In this document: positions 16,024 through 24,316 of the stretch, piece by piece
How positions within the stretch are numbered: position 1 is the stretch's first letter
Layout of the letters: every line of letters starts with the position of its first letter
Source of the DNA: Paracoccaceae bacterium
Lineage (GTDB): Bacteria; Pseudomonadota; Alphaproteobacteria; Rhodobacterales; Rhodobacteraceae
NCBI GenBank assembly: GCA_027489375.1
Contig: JAIXZW010000019.1
Location: 62,001 to 126,000, forward strand
Direction of reading: 5' to 3'
DNA: 64,000 nucleotides
Notes under the pieces: model-generated
The model's database searches: none
What the model saw: only the letters and a program-made list of their open reading frames with translations
Told to the model about the DNA's origin: nothing
Made by a program: the position numbers and the translations under genes

Positions 16024-17594
16024 CAGGCGGCTCCCTCGCTTACGCCGGCCATCAGCAGGCCCAACTCGCGTTCATTGGTGGTTTCGGGGTCGCGGAAGCC
16101 CATGATCTTTCCGTCGAACATCACGGCGATGCGGTCGGAGAGCGACATGATCTCGTCAAGCTCGACCGAGACGAGGAGGATCGCCTTGCCCGCATCGCGC
16201 AGCGCCACGATCTGCTTGTGGATGAATTCGATGGCCCCGATGTCGACCCCCCGCGTCGGTTGGCCGATAAGGAGGAGGTCGGGGTTGCGTTCGATTTCGC
16301 GGGCCACGACGATCTTTTGCTGGTTGCCGCCGGAAAAGGATTTGGCGGCAAGCGTGGGGATCGGGGGGCGGACGTCGAAGCGTTCCATCTTGGCCGCCGT
16401 GTCGGCGCGGAGCGCGTCATTGTCCATCAGCAGCGCGTTCTTCTGGTATTCGGGCGCGTTGTGGTAGCCGAAGGCCACGTTTTCCCACGCCTCGAAATCC
16501 ATGATCAGGCCGAGGTGCTGGCGGTCTTCGGGGACATGGGCGATGCCCGCCTCGCGCCGCGTCTGCCCGTTGGCGGCGGGGCCGGAGAGCGGCAGGTCGC
16601 TGCCGTTCATCGCCACACGGCCCGTGGCGGTGGCGATGCCGCCCAAGGCTTCGAGAAGTTCCGACTGGCCGTTGCCCGCGACCCCCGCGATGCCGAGAAT
16701 TTCGCCCGCGCGGATGTCGAAGCTGACGCCCTTCAGCCGTTCGACACCGTGTTCGTCGCGGACGCGGAGGTCCTGCACCGACAGCACGGTCTTGCCGGGG
16801 TTTGCGGCGCCCTTGTCGACCTCCAGCAACACTTTGCGGCCGACCATGAGTTCGGCGAGTTCTTCGGGGCTGGTCTCGGACGTCTTGACCGTGCCGACCA
16901 TCGTGCCGCGCCGCATGACGCTGACGTGGTCGGTCGCCTCCATGATCTCGCGCAGTTTGTGGGTGATGAGGATGACGGTCTTGCCCTGATCGCGCAGGCC
17001 GGAAAGGATGCGGAACAGGTGGTCCGCCTCGGCCGGTGTAAGCACGCCGGTGGGTTCGTCGAGGATGAGGATGTCGGCCTGACGGTAGAGCGCCTTGAGG
17101 ATTTCGACGCGCTGCTGGTGGCCGACGGAGAGGTCTTCGATCAAGGCGTCGGGGTCGACGTCGAGTTCGTATTCGCGGCTCAGGTCGGCCAGAACGCGGC
17201 GGGCCTTGGACAGGGAGCCTGCGAGCAGCGCGCCCTCTTCCGCGCCGAGGACGACGTTTTCGAGGACGGTGAAATTCTGCACCAGCTTAAAATGCTGGAA
17301 CACCATGCCGATGCCGGCGCGGATGGCGCTCTGGCTGTCGGGGATGGCGGTGGGGGTGCCGTTGATCAGGATCTGGCCGGAATCGGCGCGGTAGAAGCCA
17401 TAGAGGATCGACATGAGTGTCGATTTGCCCGCGCCATTCTCGCCGATGATGCCGTGGATCGTGCCGCGCGGCACGGCGATGGAAATGTCCTTGTTCGCCT
17501 GAACCGGACCGAAGGCTTTCGAGATGCCTTTCAGTTCGATGGCAAAGGGGGCGGCAGTTGCCTGCCGCCCCGTGGTGTTTGCCTGTGAAGGCAT
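16023..17594 (-). CDS. Nucleoside ABC transporter ATP-binding protein, two cassettes
   Basis: A 523-residue cytoplasmic ATPase with two tandem nucleotide-binding domains. Domain 1 (about 18-255): Walker A GENGAGKST, Q-loop VFQHFKL, signature LSVGHQQRVEI, Walker B ILILDEPT. Domain 2 (about 268-510): degenerate Walker A GVAGNGQSE, signature FSGGNQQKIVV, degenerate Walker B LLLIGQPTRGVD, in which the Glu is replaced by Gln. The weak second site is normal for the sugar/nucleoside class. The start codon overlaps the receptor gene stop by one base. Confidence 0.94.
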   Translation of the reverse strand: MPSQANTTGRQATAAPFAIELKGISKAFGPVQANKDISIAVPRGTIHGIIGENGAGKSTLMSILYGFYRADSGQILINGTPTAIPDSQSAIRAGIGMVFQHFKLVQNFTVLENVVLGAEEGALLAGSLSKARRVLADLSREYELDVDPDALIEDLSVGHQQRVEILKALYRQADILILDEPTGVLTPAEADHLFRILSGLRDQGKTVILITHKLREIMEATDHVSVMRRGTMVGTVKTSETSPEELAELMVGRKVLLEVDKGAANPGKTVLSVQDLRVRDEHGVERLKGVSFDIRAGEILGIAGVAGNGQSELLEALGGIATATGRVAMNGSDLPLSGPAANGQTRREAGIAHVPEDRQHLGLIMDFEAWENVAFGYHNAPEYQKNALLMDNDALRADTAAKMERFDVRPPIPTLAAKSFSGGNQQKIVVAREIERNPDLLLIGQPTRGVDIGAIEFIHKQIVALRDAGKAILLVSVELDEIMSLSDRIAVMFDGKIMGFRDPETTNERELGLLMAGVSEGAA

Positions 17595-18589
17595 CAGAAC
17601 GTCGCCGCCGGGCAGGTGTTGTCCGACATGTAGTCGTGCACGACGAGTTCGCCCGACTTGATCTTTTCGGCAGCGGCATCGACCGCGGCCTTCATTTCCG
17701 GCGTCACGAGCGAGGCGTTGTTGTCGTCCATCGCGTAGTCCACGCCACCGGCCTTGAGGTCGAGCACTTCGAGGCCCGCCTTGAGGTCGGCGCCTTCGGT
17801 GAAGGCGTTGAAGACGGCGACGTCGACGCGCTTCATCATCGAGGTCAGGACCGAACCGGGGTGCATGCCGTTCTGGTTGCTGTCGACGCCGATGGACAGG
17901 ATGCCTTCGTCGGCCGCAGCCTGAAGGACGCCAACGCCGGTGCCGCCTGCTGCGGCGTAGATCACGTCAGCGCCCTGGGCTTTCTGGCCCTTGGCGAGTT
18001 CGGCGCCCTTGACGGGGTCGTTCCATGCGGCGGGGGTGGTGCCGGTCATGTTCAGCACGACCTTGGCATCGGGCTTGGCTGCCAGAACGCCCTGCGCATA
18101 GCCGCAACCGAAGCGGCGGATGAGCGGGATGTCCATGCCGCCGATGAAGCCGACGGTGCCGGTCTTGGTCGCAAGGCCCGCCATCATGCCGACGAGGTAG
18201 CTGCCCTGATCTTCGGTGAAGACGACCGATTTCACGTTGGGCTGTTCGACGACCATGTCGACGATGGCGAATTTGGTGTCGGGGAAGTCGGGGGCGACCT
18301 TGTTCAGGGTGTCACCGAAGGCGAAGCCCGTCATGACGATGGGGTTGGCGCCCGATTCAGCCAGACGGCGCAGCGCCTGTTCGCGCTGGGCTTCGGACTG
18401 CATTTCCAGCTCTTTGTAAGTGCCGCCGGTTTCCTTGGCCCACTTTTCCGCGCCGTTGAAGGCGGCTTCGTTGAAGGATTTGTCGAACTTGCCGCCGAGG
18501 TCGTAGATGATCGCCGGATCGGCTGCGGCAATGCCTGCGGTCAGCGCCAGCGTGGCCGCTGCGCCGAGAAGCGTTTTCATCAGGGTCAT
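17594..18589 (-). CDS. BMP-family nucleoside-binding protein, ABC receptor
   Basis: 331-residue periplasmic receptor with a signal peptide (MKTLLGAAATLALTAGIAAA). The mature start (DPAIIYDLGGKFDKSFNEAAFNGAEKW) and IGVDSNQNGMHPGSVLTSMMKRVD are typical of the BMP/PnrA family that binds purine nucleosides. Two start ATGs exist: 18589, with GGGAGA at good distance, was preferred to 18580. First gene of the operon. About 100 bp upstream, a TTGACC (minus strand, near 18686-18691) inside a GACC-N4-GGTC dyad (18679-18690) could be a regulated -35 region, with no convincing -10. Confidence 0.93.
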   Translation of the reverse strand: MTLMKTLLGAAATLALTAGIAAADPAIIYDLGGKFDKSFNEAAFNGAEKWAKETGGTYKELEMQSEAQREQALRRLAESGANPIVMTGFAFGDTLNKVAPDFPDTKFAIVDMVVEQPNVKSVVFTEDQGSYLVGMMAGLATKTGTVGFIGGMDIPLIRRFGCGYAQGVLAAKPDAKVVLNMTGTTPAAWNDPVKGAELAKGQKAQGADVIYAAAGGTGVGVLQAAADEGILSIGVDSNQNGMHPGSVLTSMMKRVDVAVFNAFTEGADLKAGLEVLDLKAGGVDYAMDDNNASLVTPEMKAAVDAAAEKIKSGELVVHDYMSDNTCPAATF

Positions 18590-18769
18590 GGGTATCTCCC
18601 GGTCAAATCGTTGGGTCATGTTTCTTGTCCCGCCCGCTTCGTTAACGGCGGTTCGTCGGCAATTTAGGGCGGATTTGGACCGAGTGGTCAACACCTCTTT
18701 GCGAGCGGATGACGGAGAAACATCGTCGTTTGATCAAATTTCTGGCGCGGGCCGCGAGGTTACGCTGCG

Positions 18770-19180
18770 TCAGAGGGCGCAGGTCATGACGATGGCGTCG
18801 GTGTAGCGGCCTTCGGGGCTGCGGTAATAGCCGCGGCGGTGGCCGGATTCGGTGAAGCCCGCTTGGGTGTAGACGTGGCGGGCGGAGGCGTTGTCGGCGG
18901 CAACCTCGAGAAATGCGCTGGTCGCGCCGCGGCTGCGCGCTTGGTCGAGGAAGGCCGCGACGAGACGTTTTGCCGCTCCGCGCCCGCGCTGGTCGGGCGG
19001 GGTGGCGAGGGTGAGAAGCTCGGCCTCGTCCGCGATGACGCGGCCAAGGAGGAAGGCATCGCCCTCGGTCAGAAGGAAGCTGTGGGGCTGCGACAGGAAG
19101 CCCGCGAATTCGGATTCGCCCCAAGGGCGCGGGGTGGTGAAGGAAAGCGCGTGCAGGCGGGCGAGTGTGGCGGGCGTCAT
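18770..19180 (-). CDS. rimI: GNAT acetyltransferase, probable ribosomal S18 N-acetyltransferase
   Basis: 136 residues with the GNAT acetyl-CoA loop (DQRGRGAAKRLVAAFL, the Q/R-x2-G-x-G/A pattern) near residues 62-78. The C-terminal half has VAADNASARHVYTQAGFTESGHRRGYY, the usual RimI-type N-A-x2-LY-GF segment. RimI acetylates the N-terminal alanine of ribosomal protein S18. The assignment rests on the fold plus position directly after tsaB (9 bp gap), an arrangement frequent in bacteria. Substrate specificity within GNAT proteins cannot be proven from sequence. Confidence 0.85.
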   Translation of the reverse strand: MTPATLARLHALSFTTPRPWGESEFAGFLSQPHSFLLTEGDAFLLGRVIADEAELLTLATPPDQRGRGAAKRLVAAFLDQARSRGATSAFLEVAADNASARHVYTQAGFTESGHRRGYYRSPEGRYTDAIVMTCAL

Positions 19181-19189
19181 GGTGCGGCG

Positions 19190-19792
19190 TCAGGGCAGGA
19201 TGACGGGCGGCGGATCGGCGGGCGGGGCGGCATCGGCACCGCGCAGGTAGAAGGGGGCGGGGCGTGGCAGGTCATGCCCGAAACGGGTGGCGGCGACCCG
19301 CGCCGTGGCTTCGGCGATGGGCAGCGAGGGGAGTGCGTCAGGCAGGGCGTTGCCCGCGTGGGGCGCGTCGAGGGTGAGCGCATCGAGGCGGGTCAGATGC
19401 GCCGCGCTATCGGTGAAATCGAAGCGCTGGGCATAGACCTCGCCGCGCTTGGCGTCTTCGATCACCCAGAGCGGGCGGGGAAGGCCGTGGGCCATCGCTT
19501 CGAGACGGGTCACGCCGATGGCGGGGATGCCAAGCGACAGGGCAAGGCCACGCGCTGCGGCCACGGCGATGCGGACGCCGGTGAAATTGCCGGGGCCGGT
19601 GCCCACCGCGATGGCGTCGAGATCGGCGAAGGTCAGGCCTGCTTCGGCGAGCAATTCCTCGACCAGCGGGAGCAGGCGTTCGGCTTGGCCTTTCTCCATC
19701 GCCTCGTGCCTATGCGCCGCGATGTGGTCGCCGCAAAGCACGGCGGCCGCGCAATGCGCGGCCGATGTGTCAAAGGCAAGGATGTTCGGCAT
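19190..19792 (-). CDS. tsaB: tRNA threonylcarbamoyladenosine biosynthesis protein TsaB
   Basis: Scaffold partner of TsaD in making t6A37 in tRNAs reading ANN codons. 200 residues, ASKHA fold: ILAFDTSAAHCAAAV at the start and GTGPGNFTGVRIAVAAARGLAL near residues 64-85 are diagnostic. The C-terminal half is reduced relative to TsaD, as usual for TsaB. The ATG at 19792 gives the standard MPNILAFDTS start; the open frame extends further upstream into the nfu gene region. It probably shares a transcript with nfu (8 bp upstream) and rimI. Confidence 0.93.
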   Translation of the reverse strand: MPNILAFDTSAAHCAAAVLCGDHIAAHRHEAMEKGQAERLLPLVEELLAEAGLTFADLDAIAVGTGPGNFTGVRIAVAAARGLALSLGIPAIGVTRLEAMAHGLPRPLWVIEDAKRGEVYAQRFDFTDSAAHLTRLDALTLDAPHAGNALPDALPSLPIAEATARVAATRFGHDLPRPAPFYLRGADAAPPADPPPVILP

Positions 19793-19800
19793 CGGAAGGC

Positions 19801-20361
19801 TCAGGCCGCGACGGGGCGCACCTCGAGCACTTCGGGGATGTAATGGCGGAGCAGGTTTTCGATGCCCATTTTCAGGGTGAGCGTCGAGGACGGGCAGCCC
19901 GCGCAAGCGCCCTGCATGTGCAGGTAAACCACGCCACGGTCGAAGCCGTGGAAGGTGATGTCGCCACCATCCTGCGCCACGGCGGGGCGGACGCGGGTAT
20001 CGAGCAGTTCCTTGATCTGGCGGACGATGTCGCCGTCTTCGCCGGTGTGTTCACGATGCCCGCCGCCGGTGCTTTCGCCGTCGATGGCGGCGGCGCCCGA
20101 CTGGTAATGTTCCATGATCGCGCCAAGGATGGCGGGTTTCACATGGTCCCATTCCACGCCGTCGGCTTTGGTCACGGTGACGAAATCCGCCCCGAAGAAC
20201 ACGCCCGACACGCCGCCCACGGCAAAGATGCGCCGCGCGAGCGGGGATTTCGCCGCCGCTTCCGCGCTGGGGAAATCGGCGGTGCCGAGTTCGAGCACGG
20301 TCTGGCCCGGCAGGAATTTCAGCGTCGCGGGGTTCGGCGTCGACTCGGTCTGGATGAACAT
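19801..20361 (-). CDS. NfuA-type iron-sulfur carrier protein
   Basis: 186 residues in two domains. The N-terminal Nfu_N domain (about 1-90) starts MFIQTESTPNPATLKFLPG. The C-terminal NifU-like domain (about 108-180) contains DTRVRPAVAQDGGDITF and the cluster-binding GACAGCPSSTLTLKMGIE, a C-x2-C motif. The family carries Fe-S clusters to client apoproteins in the cytoplasm. A short spacer with GGHREHTG joins the domains. It heads the nfu-tsaB-rimI group, with an AGGAGG-type site before the ATG. Confidence 0.93.
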   Translation of the reverse strand: MFIQTESTPNPATLKFLPGQTVLELGTADFPSAEAAAKSPLARRIFAVGGVSGVFFGADFVTVTKADGVEWDHVKPAILGAIMEHYQSGAAAIDGESTGGGHREHTGEDGDIVRQIKELLDTRVRPAVAQDGGDITFHGFDRGVVYLHMQGACAGCPSSTLTLKMGIENLLRHYIPEVLEVRPVAA

Positions 20362-20477
20362 TTCGCCACCTCCTGGGGGCTTGTCCGACTATTCCAGTCG
20401 GATATGCGCCCGATGAGGGCGGCTGTCAAGTTTGGAACGGTTCTAAACGGTTGGCTCTGGCGGAAAGGCCGGGGCGA

Positions 20478-20537
20478 GGGCTGTCTGCCCTCTCCCCGGA
20501 CCCCTCACCCGAGGATATTTTCACCAGCGTGAAAGAG
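20478..20537 (+). repeat. GC-hairpin plus GAGGATATTT element, copy A
   Basis: A GC-rich inverted repeat (ggg...ccc) is followed by CCCGAGGATATTTTCACCAGCGTGAA, shown here in pieces: CCCGAGGATATTT, then TCACCAGCGTGAA. It stands seven bases past the 3' end of the universal stress protein gene. Read on the minus strand it would place the T-rich part before the hairpin. Related copies are at 42795-42844, 46734-46801 and, inverted, 46922-46996. Confidence 0.7.
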
Positions 20538-20543
20538 GAAAGA

Positions 20544-20999
20544 TCAGGTGATGCTTTCCAGCCGTTCCTTGGACATGTCGCCCGGAACGATGGTGATCGG
20601 GATGGGAAGGTTGCCGGAATTGCGGCTCATCGCGGTGACGAGGGGGCCGGGGCCGGATTTTTCGGTGCCCGCGCCGAGGACGAGGACGCCGACCTGCGGG
20701 TCGTCGTTCACCTGCGCGAGGATTTCGGTGACGGGGTCGCCCTCGCGGATGATGAGTTCGGGGTTCACGCCCTGTTTGTCGCGCATCCATTTGGCGAAGA
20801 CTTCGAAATGCGCCTCGATCCGTTCGCGGGCTTCGGCGCGCATCAGGTCGGCGACGCCGAGCCAGTGCTGGTATTCCTCGGGCGGGATGACGGAAAGGAT
20901 CTGCACGCCCCCGCCGGTATGCGCCGCCCGGAGTGCGGCGAAGCGCATGGCGTTCAGACATTCGCGCGTGTCGTCGAGCACGACGAGGAATTTCCGCAT
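20544..20999 (-). CDS. Universal stress protein, UspA family
   Basis: 151 residues of a single Usp domain: start MRKFLVVLDDTRECLNAMRFA, central GDPVTEILAQVNDDPQVGVLVLGAGTEKSGPGPLV and C-terminal LPIPITIVPGDMS. The G-x-G-x9-G-S/N pattern near the end (GAGTEKSGPGPL...SRNSGN) suggests ATP binding. Members are induced in starvation and stress; the exact role is not defined by sequence. It ends about 180 bp after the nfu start, so it is probably transcribed on its own or with the aminotransferase upstream (56 bp gap). Confidence 0.9.
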   Translation of the reverse strand: MRKFLVVLDDTRECLNAMRFAALRAAHTGGGVQILSVIPPEEYQHWLGVADLMRAEARERIEAHFEVFAKWMRDKQGVNPELIIREGDPVTEILAQVNDDPQVGVLVLGAGTEKSGPGPLVTAMSRNSGNLPIPITIVPGDMSKERLESIT

Positions 21000-21055
21000 G
21001 TTACTCTCCCCAACCGGCGGCGATCATGCCGCCGCGGGGCGGCGGGCGCAAGGCT

Positions 21056-21922
21056 TCACAGGGTTTGGCTGGCGGCCCAGTCCCAGTAGAGGGCGCGGGC
21101 GCGGTCGGTCATGGCGCGGCTGCGGTATTCGGTGCCGTCGAAGGCGCGGACGGATGTAACCTTGGCGAAATTGCCCGAGAGGAAGATTTCGTCGGCGGCG
21201 TCGGCGTCTTCGAAGGTGAGGACTTTTTCGATGACGCTGACGCCATCGGCGCGGAGGTTGGCGATGTGGCGGGCGCGGGTGATGCCGGCAAGGAAGGTGC
21301 CGTTGGGGATGGGGGTGAAGACCGTCCCGTCTTTCACGAGGAACACGTTGGCCGTGGCGCTTTCGGCCAGATTGCCGAGCGCATCGGCGACGAGGGCGTT
21401 GCCGAAGCCTTTCTGCTGCGCCTCGACCAACATCCTTGCGTTGTTGGGGTAGAGGCAGCCTGCCTTGGCGTTGCAGACGGAATCCTCGAGCACGGGGCGG
21501 CGGAAGCGGGTGCGGGTGACGGTGGTCTGGAAGCTGGCGGGGGGCATCGCCACCTGTTCGAGGCTGATGGCAAAGCCCGTGGCACCGGGCATCGGCGCGA
21601 TGCCGAGGTCGGAGCCGTGCAGCGCCCAATACATCGGGCGGATATAGACGGCGGCGCCTGCGTCGTAGGTTTTCAGACCGTCGCGGATGATCCCCTCCAT
21701 CTCGGCGGCGTCGACGGTGGGGGTGATCATCAGGGCGCGGGCGCTGTCGTTCACGCGGGCGCAATGCTGGCCAAGGTCGGGAAGGCGGCTGTCGAAGAGG
21801 CGTGCGCCGTCGAAGACGGAGGAGCCTTGCCAGATGCCGTGGTCGGCGGCGTTCATGACGGCGATGTCGCCATCGTGCCAGCGGCCCTGCCAGAAGGTGC
21901 GGATGTGGGTTCCGAATGCCAT
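21056..21922 (-). CDS. PLP-dependent class IV aminotransferase, branched-chain type
   Basis: 288 residues. Landmarks are HGIWQGSSVFDGARLF at the start, the catalytic Lys in VCNAKAGCLYPNNARM (about residue 159), GNLAESATANVFLVKDG with the PLP-phosphate contacts, and GITRARHI. This matches the branched-chain aminotransferase-like branch common in Rhodobacteraceae, shorter than the E. coli IlvE (309). It may act on Val/Leu/Ile or on other amino donors (D-amino acid transaminase and aminodeoxychorismate lyase share the fold). It carries no neighbours from branched-chain synthesis. Confidence 0.88.
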   Translation of the reverse strand: MAFGTHIRTFWQGRWHDGDIAVMNAADHGIWQGSSVFDGARLFDSRLPDLGQHCARVNDSARALMITPTVDAAEMEGIIRDGLKTYDAGAAVYIRPMYWALHGSDLGIAPMPGATGFAISLEQVAMPPASFQTTVTRTRFRRPVLEDSVCNAKAGCLYPNNARMLVEAQQKGFGNALVADALGNLAESATANVFLVKDGTVFTPIPNGTFLAGITRARHIANLRADGVSVIEKVLTFEDADAADEIFLSGNFAKVTSVRAFDGTEYRSRAMTDRARALYWDWAASQTL

Positions 21923-21984
21923 GCGTGCTCTCCCTGTCTTGGCGGGAACAAAGCATCAGGCGGCGGGGGCGTCCAGTGCGGGGG

Positions 21985-22018
21985 AAAGAAAAACCCTCCG
22001 GAGCGGGGCTGCGGAGGG
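21985..22018 (-). terminator. Intrinsic terminator behind the trpS transcript
   Basis: On the minus strand CCCTCCG and CGGAGGG form a 7-bp stem (22018-21994) with an 11-nt loop, followed by TTTTTCTTT. It lies about 100 bases after the stop of the unknown membrane protein. Confidence 0.75.
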
Positions 22019-22121
22019 AGGTGGGGCCATCGGGAAACAGACCGCGGGTCAGGCGGCGGCAGCATCCTTGGGGCAGGCCCGTGGTGACTATGGCGCGCGA
22101 ATGAATCGGCGCTGTGACGGG

Positions 22122-23192
22122 TCAGTCATCTTGCAGGCTGCGGCGGAGGCGGCGGAGCGCCCAATGCTGGAAGCTGTGGATGAAAAGCATGGCGGCCGAG
22201 AGGAACAGCCCCGCGATGCCGCCCACCAGCGCCCAAGCCGTGCCGGTGATGCGGGTGGCGGCGCGCAGGAGTTTGGCCTTGCCCAGCACCTCGGCGCGGC
22301 CGACGAGTTTGGGGCCAAGGGCTTCGGCGGCGTTGCCGAGGCGGCGGGCGTCACCTGCGCTGTCGATCAGCGGCAGCAGGTGGAGCGTGTCGGTGGTGGA
22401 GGTTGCGGCGCGGATGCGGTCCATATCCGCAAGGGTCGCGGCGAGGGGGGCGAAGGCGTCCCAGCGCAGGGCGGCGTAGAGGTCGTCGGCCGAGCGGGCG
22501 GCGGGCAGGGCGTCCCATTTGACGCCGTCCATGACCGCCACGCGGACCATGTCTGTCACGCTATCGGACAGGCGGTTCAGGCCGCGTGCGACCTTGGCCG
22601 CGCCCGCGCCTGCCTTGACGGTGGCCGAGGTGCCGCCCGAGACGAGGATGGCGGCGGTGGCGGCAAGGCCGACGACGGAGAGGCCGAGGTCGATCTGGTC
22701 GATTTCCGCCCCCGTCACGTAATTCGAGGCGGCACGCGAAACGCCTGCGATGTCACCGACGAAGGTGAGGTCCACGGGGGCGCGGCAGATCAGCACCTTG
22801 GAGAGCGAGCATTGCGAGATGTCCCAGATGCAGCGGGCGCAGTCGCCGGCCTGTTTCATCAGGCCTTCGTCCGTTGCCAAGGCAGCGTCATAGGCGGCCT
22901 GGGTGTCGGGGGCGAGGGGGATGCCGCGTTCGTCGGCCAGCGATCTGATCGCCGTTAGCGCGGGCCAGTTGCGCGGGGATTCGGCAAGGCGGGTCAGGAT
23001 CAGGGTTTCGATGCGGGCGGGTGTCGCCTCGGTCGCCAGCATCCGGTCGGTGGTGGCGGTGATTTCGGCAGCGGTCGCCTCGCGCAGGGGGGCGAGGTCG
23101 GGAGAGAGGGCGATGCGGGCGGTGGTGAGCGCCGAGAGGCCGAAGGAGGCGGCCAGTGCCAGCGCCAGAAGCCGCCGGACCAGCCGCCGCAT
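22122..23192 (-). CDS. Unknown membrane protein, second gene of the trpS transcript
   Basis: 356 residues that I do not recognise. An N-terminal membrane helix (about 5-25) is followed by an alpha-helical soluble part. Around residues 115-140 is a four-Cys cluster (CARCIWDISQCSLSKVLIC), just before a hydrophobic stretch (VGLAATAAILVSGGTSATVKAGAG, about 175-198). A C-terminal helix (about 315-337) precedes a basic tail (WALRRLRRS). The gap to trpS is three bases, so co-transcription is likely, and a terminator follows. The cysteine pattern could hold disulfides if periplasmic. Codon usage looks like its neighbours. Confidence 0.75.
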   Translation of the reverse strand: MRRLVRRLLALALAASFGLSALTTARIALSPDLAPLREATAAEITATTDRMLATEATPARIETLILTRLAESPRNWPALTAIRSLADERGIPLAPDTQAAYDAALATDEGLMKQAGDCARCIWDISQCSLSKVLICRAPVDLTFVGDIAGVSRAASNYVTGAEIDQIDLGLSVVGLAATAAILVSGGTSATVKAGAGAAKVARGLNRLSDSVTDMVRVAVMDGVKWDALPAARSADDLYAALRWDAFAPLAATLADMDRIRAATSTTDTLHLLPLIDSAGDARRLGNAAEALGPKLVGRAEVLGKAKLLRAATRITGTAWALVGGIAGLFLSAAMLFIHSFQHWALRRLRRSLQDD

Positions 23193-23195
23193 GGA

Positions 23196-24224
23196 TCAGC
23201 CGCGCCGCGAGCGGATCATGCCCACGATGTCGTAGACCTGATCCACGATGGGCCGCGCGATGGCATCGGCGCGTTCGGCACCTTGGCCGAGGATGCGGTC
23301 GATTTCAGCGGTGTCCTGCATCAGGCGGTTCATTTCCAGCGTGATGGGTTCGAGCTTGGCCACGGCAAGGTCGGCCAGCGCGGGTTTGAAGGTGCCGAAT
23401 TGCGCGCCTGCGAAGTCCTTGATGACCTGTTCGGCGGTGTGGCCTGCAAGGGCTGCGTAGATGTTGACGAGGTTCTTCGCCTCGGGCCGGTCCTTGAGGT
23501 CGGCGAGGTTGTCGGGCAGGGGTTCGGGGTCGGTCTTGGCCTTGCGGATCTTCTTGGCGATGGTGTCGGCATCGTCGGTCAGGTTGATGCGCGACTGGTC
23601 CGAAGGGTCGGATTTCGACATTTTCTTGGTGCCGTCCCGAAGCGACATGACGCGGGTGGCGGCGCCTTCGATCACGGGTTCGACCACGGGGAAGAAGTCG
23701 ACCTTGTAGTCGTTGTTGAATTTGATCGCGATGTCGCGGCAGAGTTCGAGGTGTTGTTTCTGGTCATCGCCCACCGGAACATGCGTCGCCTTGTAGGCGA
23801 GGATGTCGGCGGCCATCAGCGAGGGATAGGCAAAGAGGCCGAGCGAGACGTTTTCGGAATTCTTGCCCGCCTTGTCCTTGAACTGGGTCATGCGTGACAT
23901 CCAGCCCATGCGGGCGATGCAGTTGAAGATCCAGCCAAGCTCGACATGGGCGGTGACTTGGGACTGGTTGAACAGGATGGACCGCTTCGGGTCGATCCCT
24001 GCGGCGATGAAGGCGGCGGCACCTTCGCGGGTTTGCTGGCGCAGTTTTTCGGGGTCTTGCCAGACGGTGATCGCGTGCATGTCGACCATGCAATAGATCG
24101 TTTCGATCCCTTCCTCTTGCTTCTCGACGAAGCGTTTGAGCGCGCCGAGATAATTGCCCAGCGTCAGCCCGCCCGAAGGCTGGATGCCCGAGAAGATGCG
24201 GGTCGGGAAGGCGGGTGCGGACAT
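23196..24224 (-). CDS. trpS: Tryptophanyl-tRNA synthetase
   Basis: Charges tRNA-Trp, class Ic synthetase. 342 residues, the usual TrpS length. The HIGH-equivalent is in [20 protein letters not shown] (about residues 12-30) and the KMSKS loop is [11 protein letters not shown] near residue 198. The Trp pocket segments FNQSQVTAH and [13 protein letters not shown] are present. The ATG at 24224 is the first in frame with the conserved start. It is divergent from the rhomboid-like gene with a 92-bp intergenic region. Confidence 0.96.
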   Translation of the reverse strand: MSAPAFPTRIFSGIQPSGGLTLGNYLGALKRFVEKQEEGIETIYCMVDMHAITVWQDPEKLRQQTREGAAAFIAAGIDPKRSILFNQSQVTAHVELGWIFNCIARMGWMSRMTQFKDKAGKNSENVSLGLFAYPSLMAADILAYKATHVPVGDDQKQHLELCRDIAIKFNNDYKVDFFPVVEPVIEGAATRVMSLRDGTKKMSKSDPSDQSRINLTDDADTIAKKIRKAKTDPEPLPDNLADLKDRPEAKNLVNIYAALAGHTAEQVIKDFAGAQFGTFKPALADLAVAKLEPITLEMNRLMQDTAEIDRILGQGAERADAIARPIVDQVYDIVGMIRSRRG

Positions 24225-24316
24225 GTGAACGGCCCTTGTCTGGAAGTTTTGCGGGTTTCGGCTTATCGCTGGCGACCGGACGCGTCAATGAAGCCGCGAA
24301 AAGGAATGATCGACCG

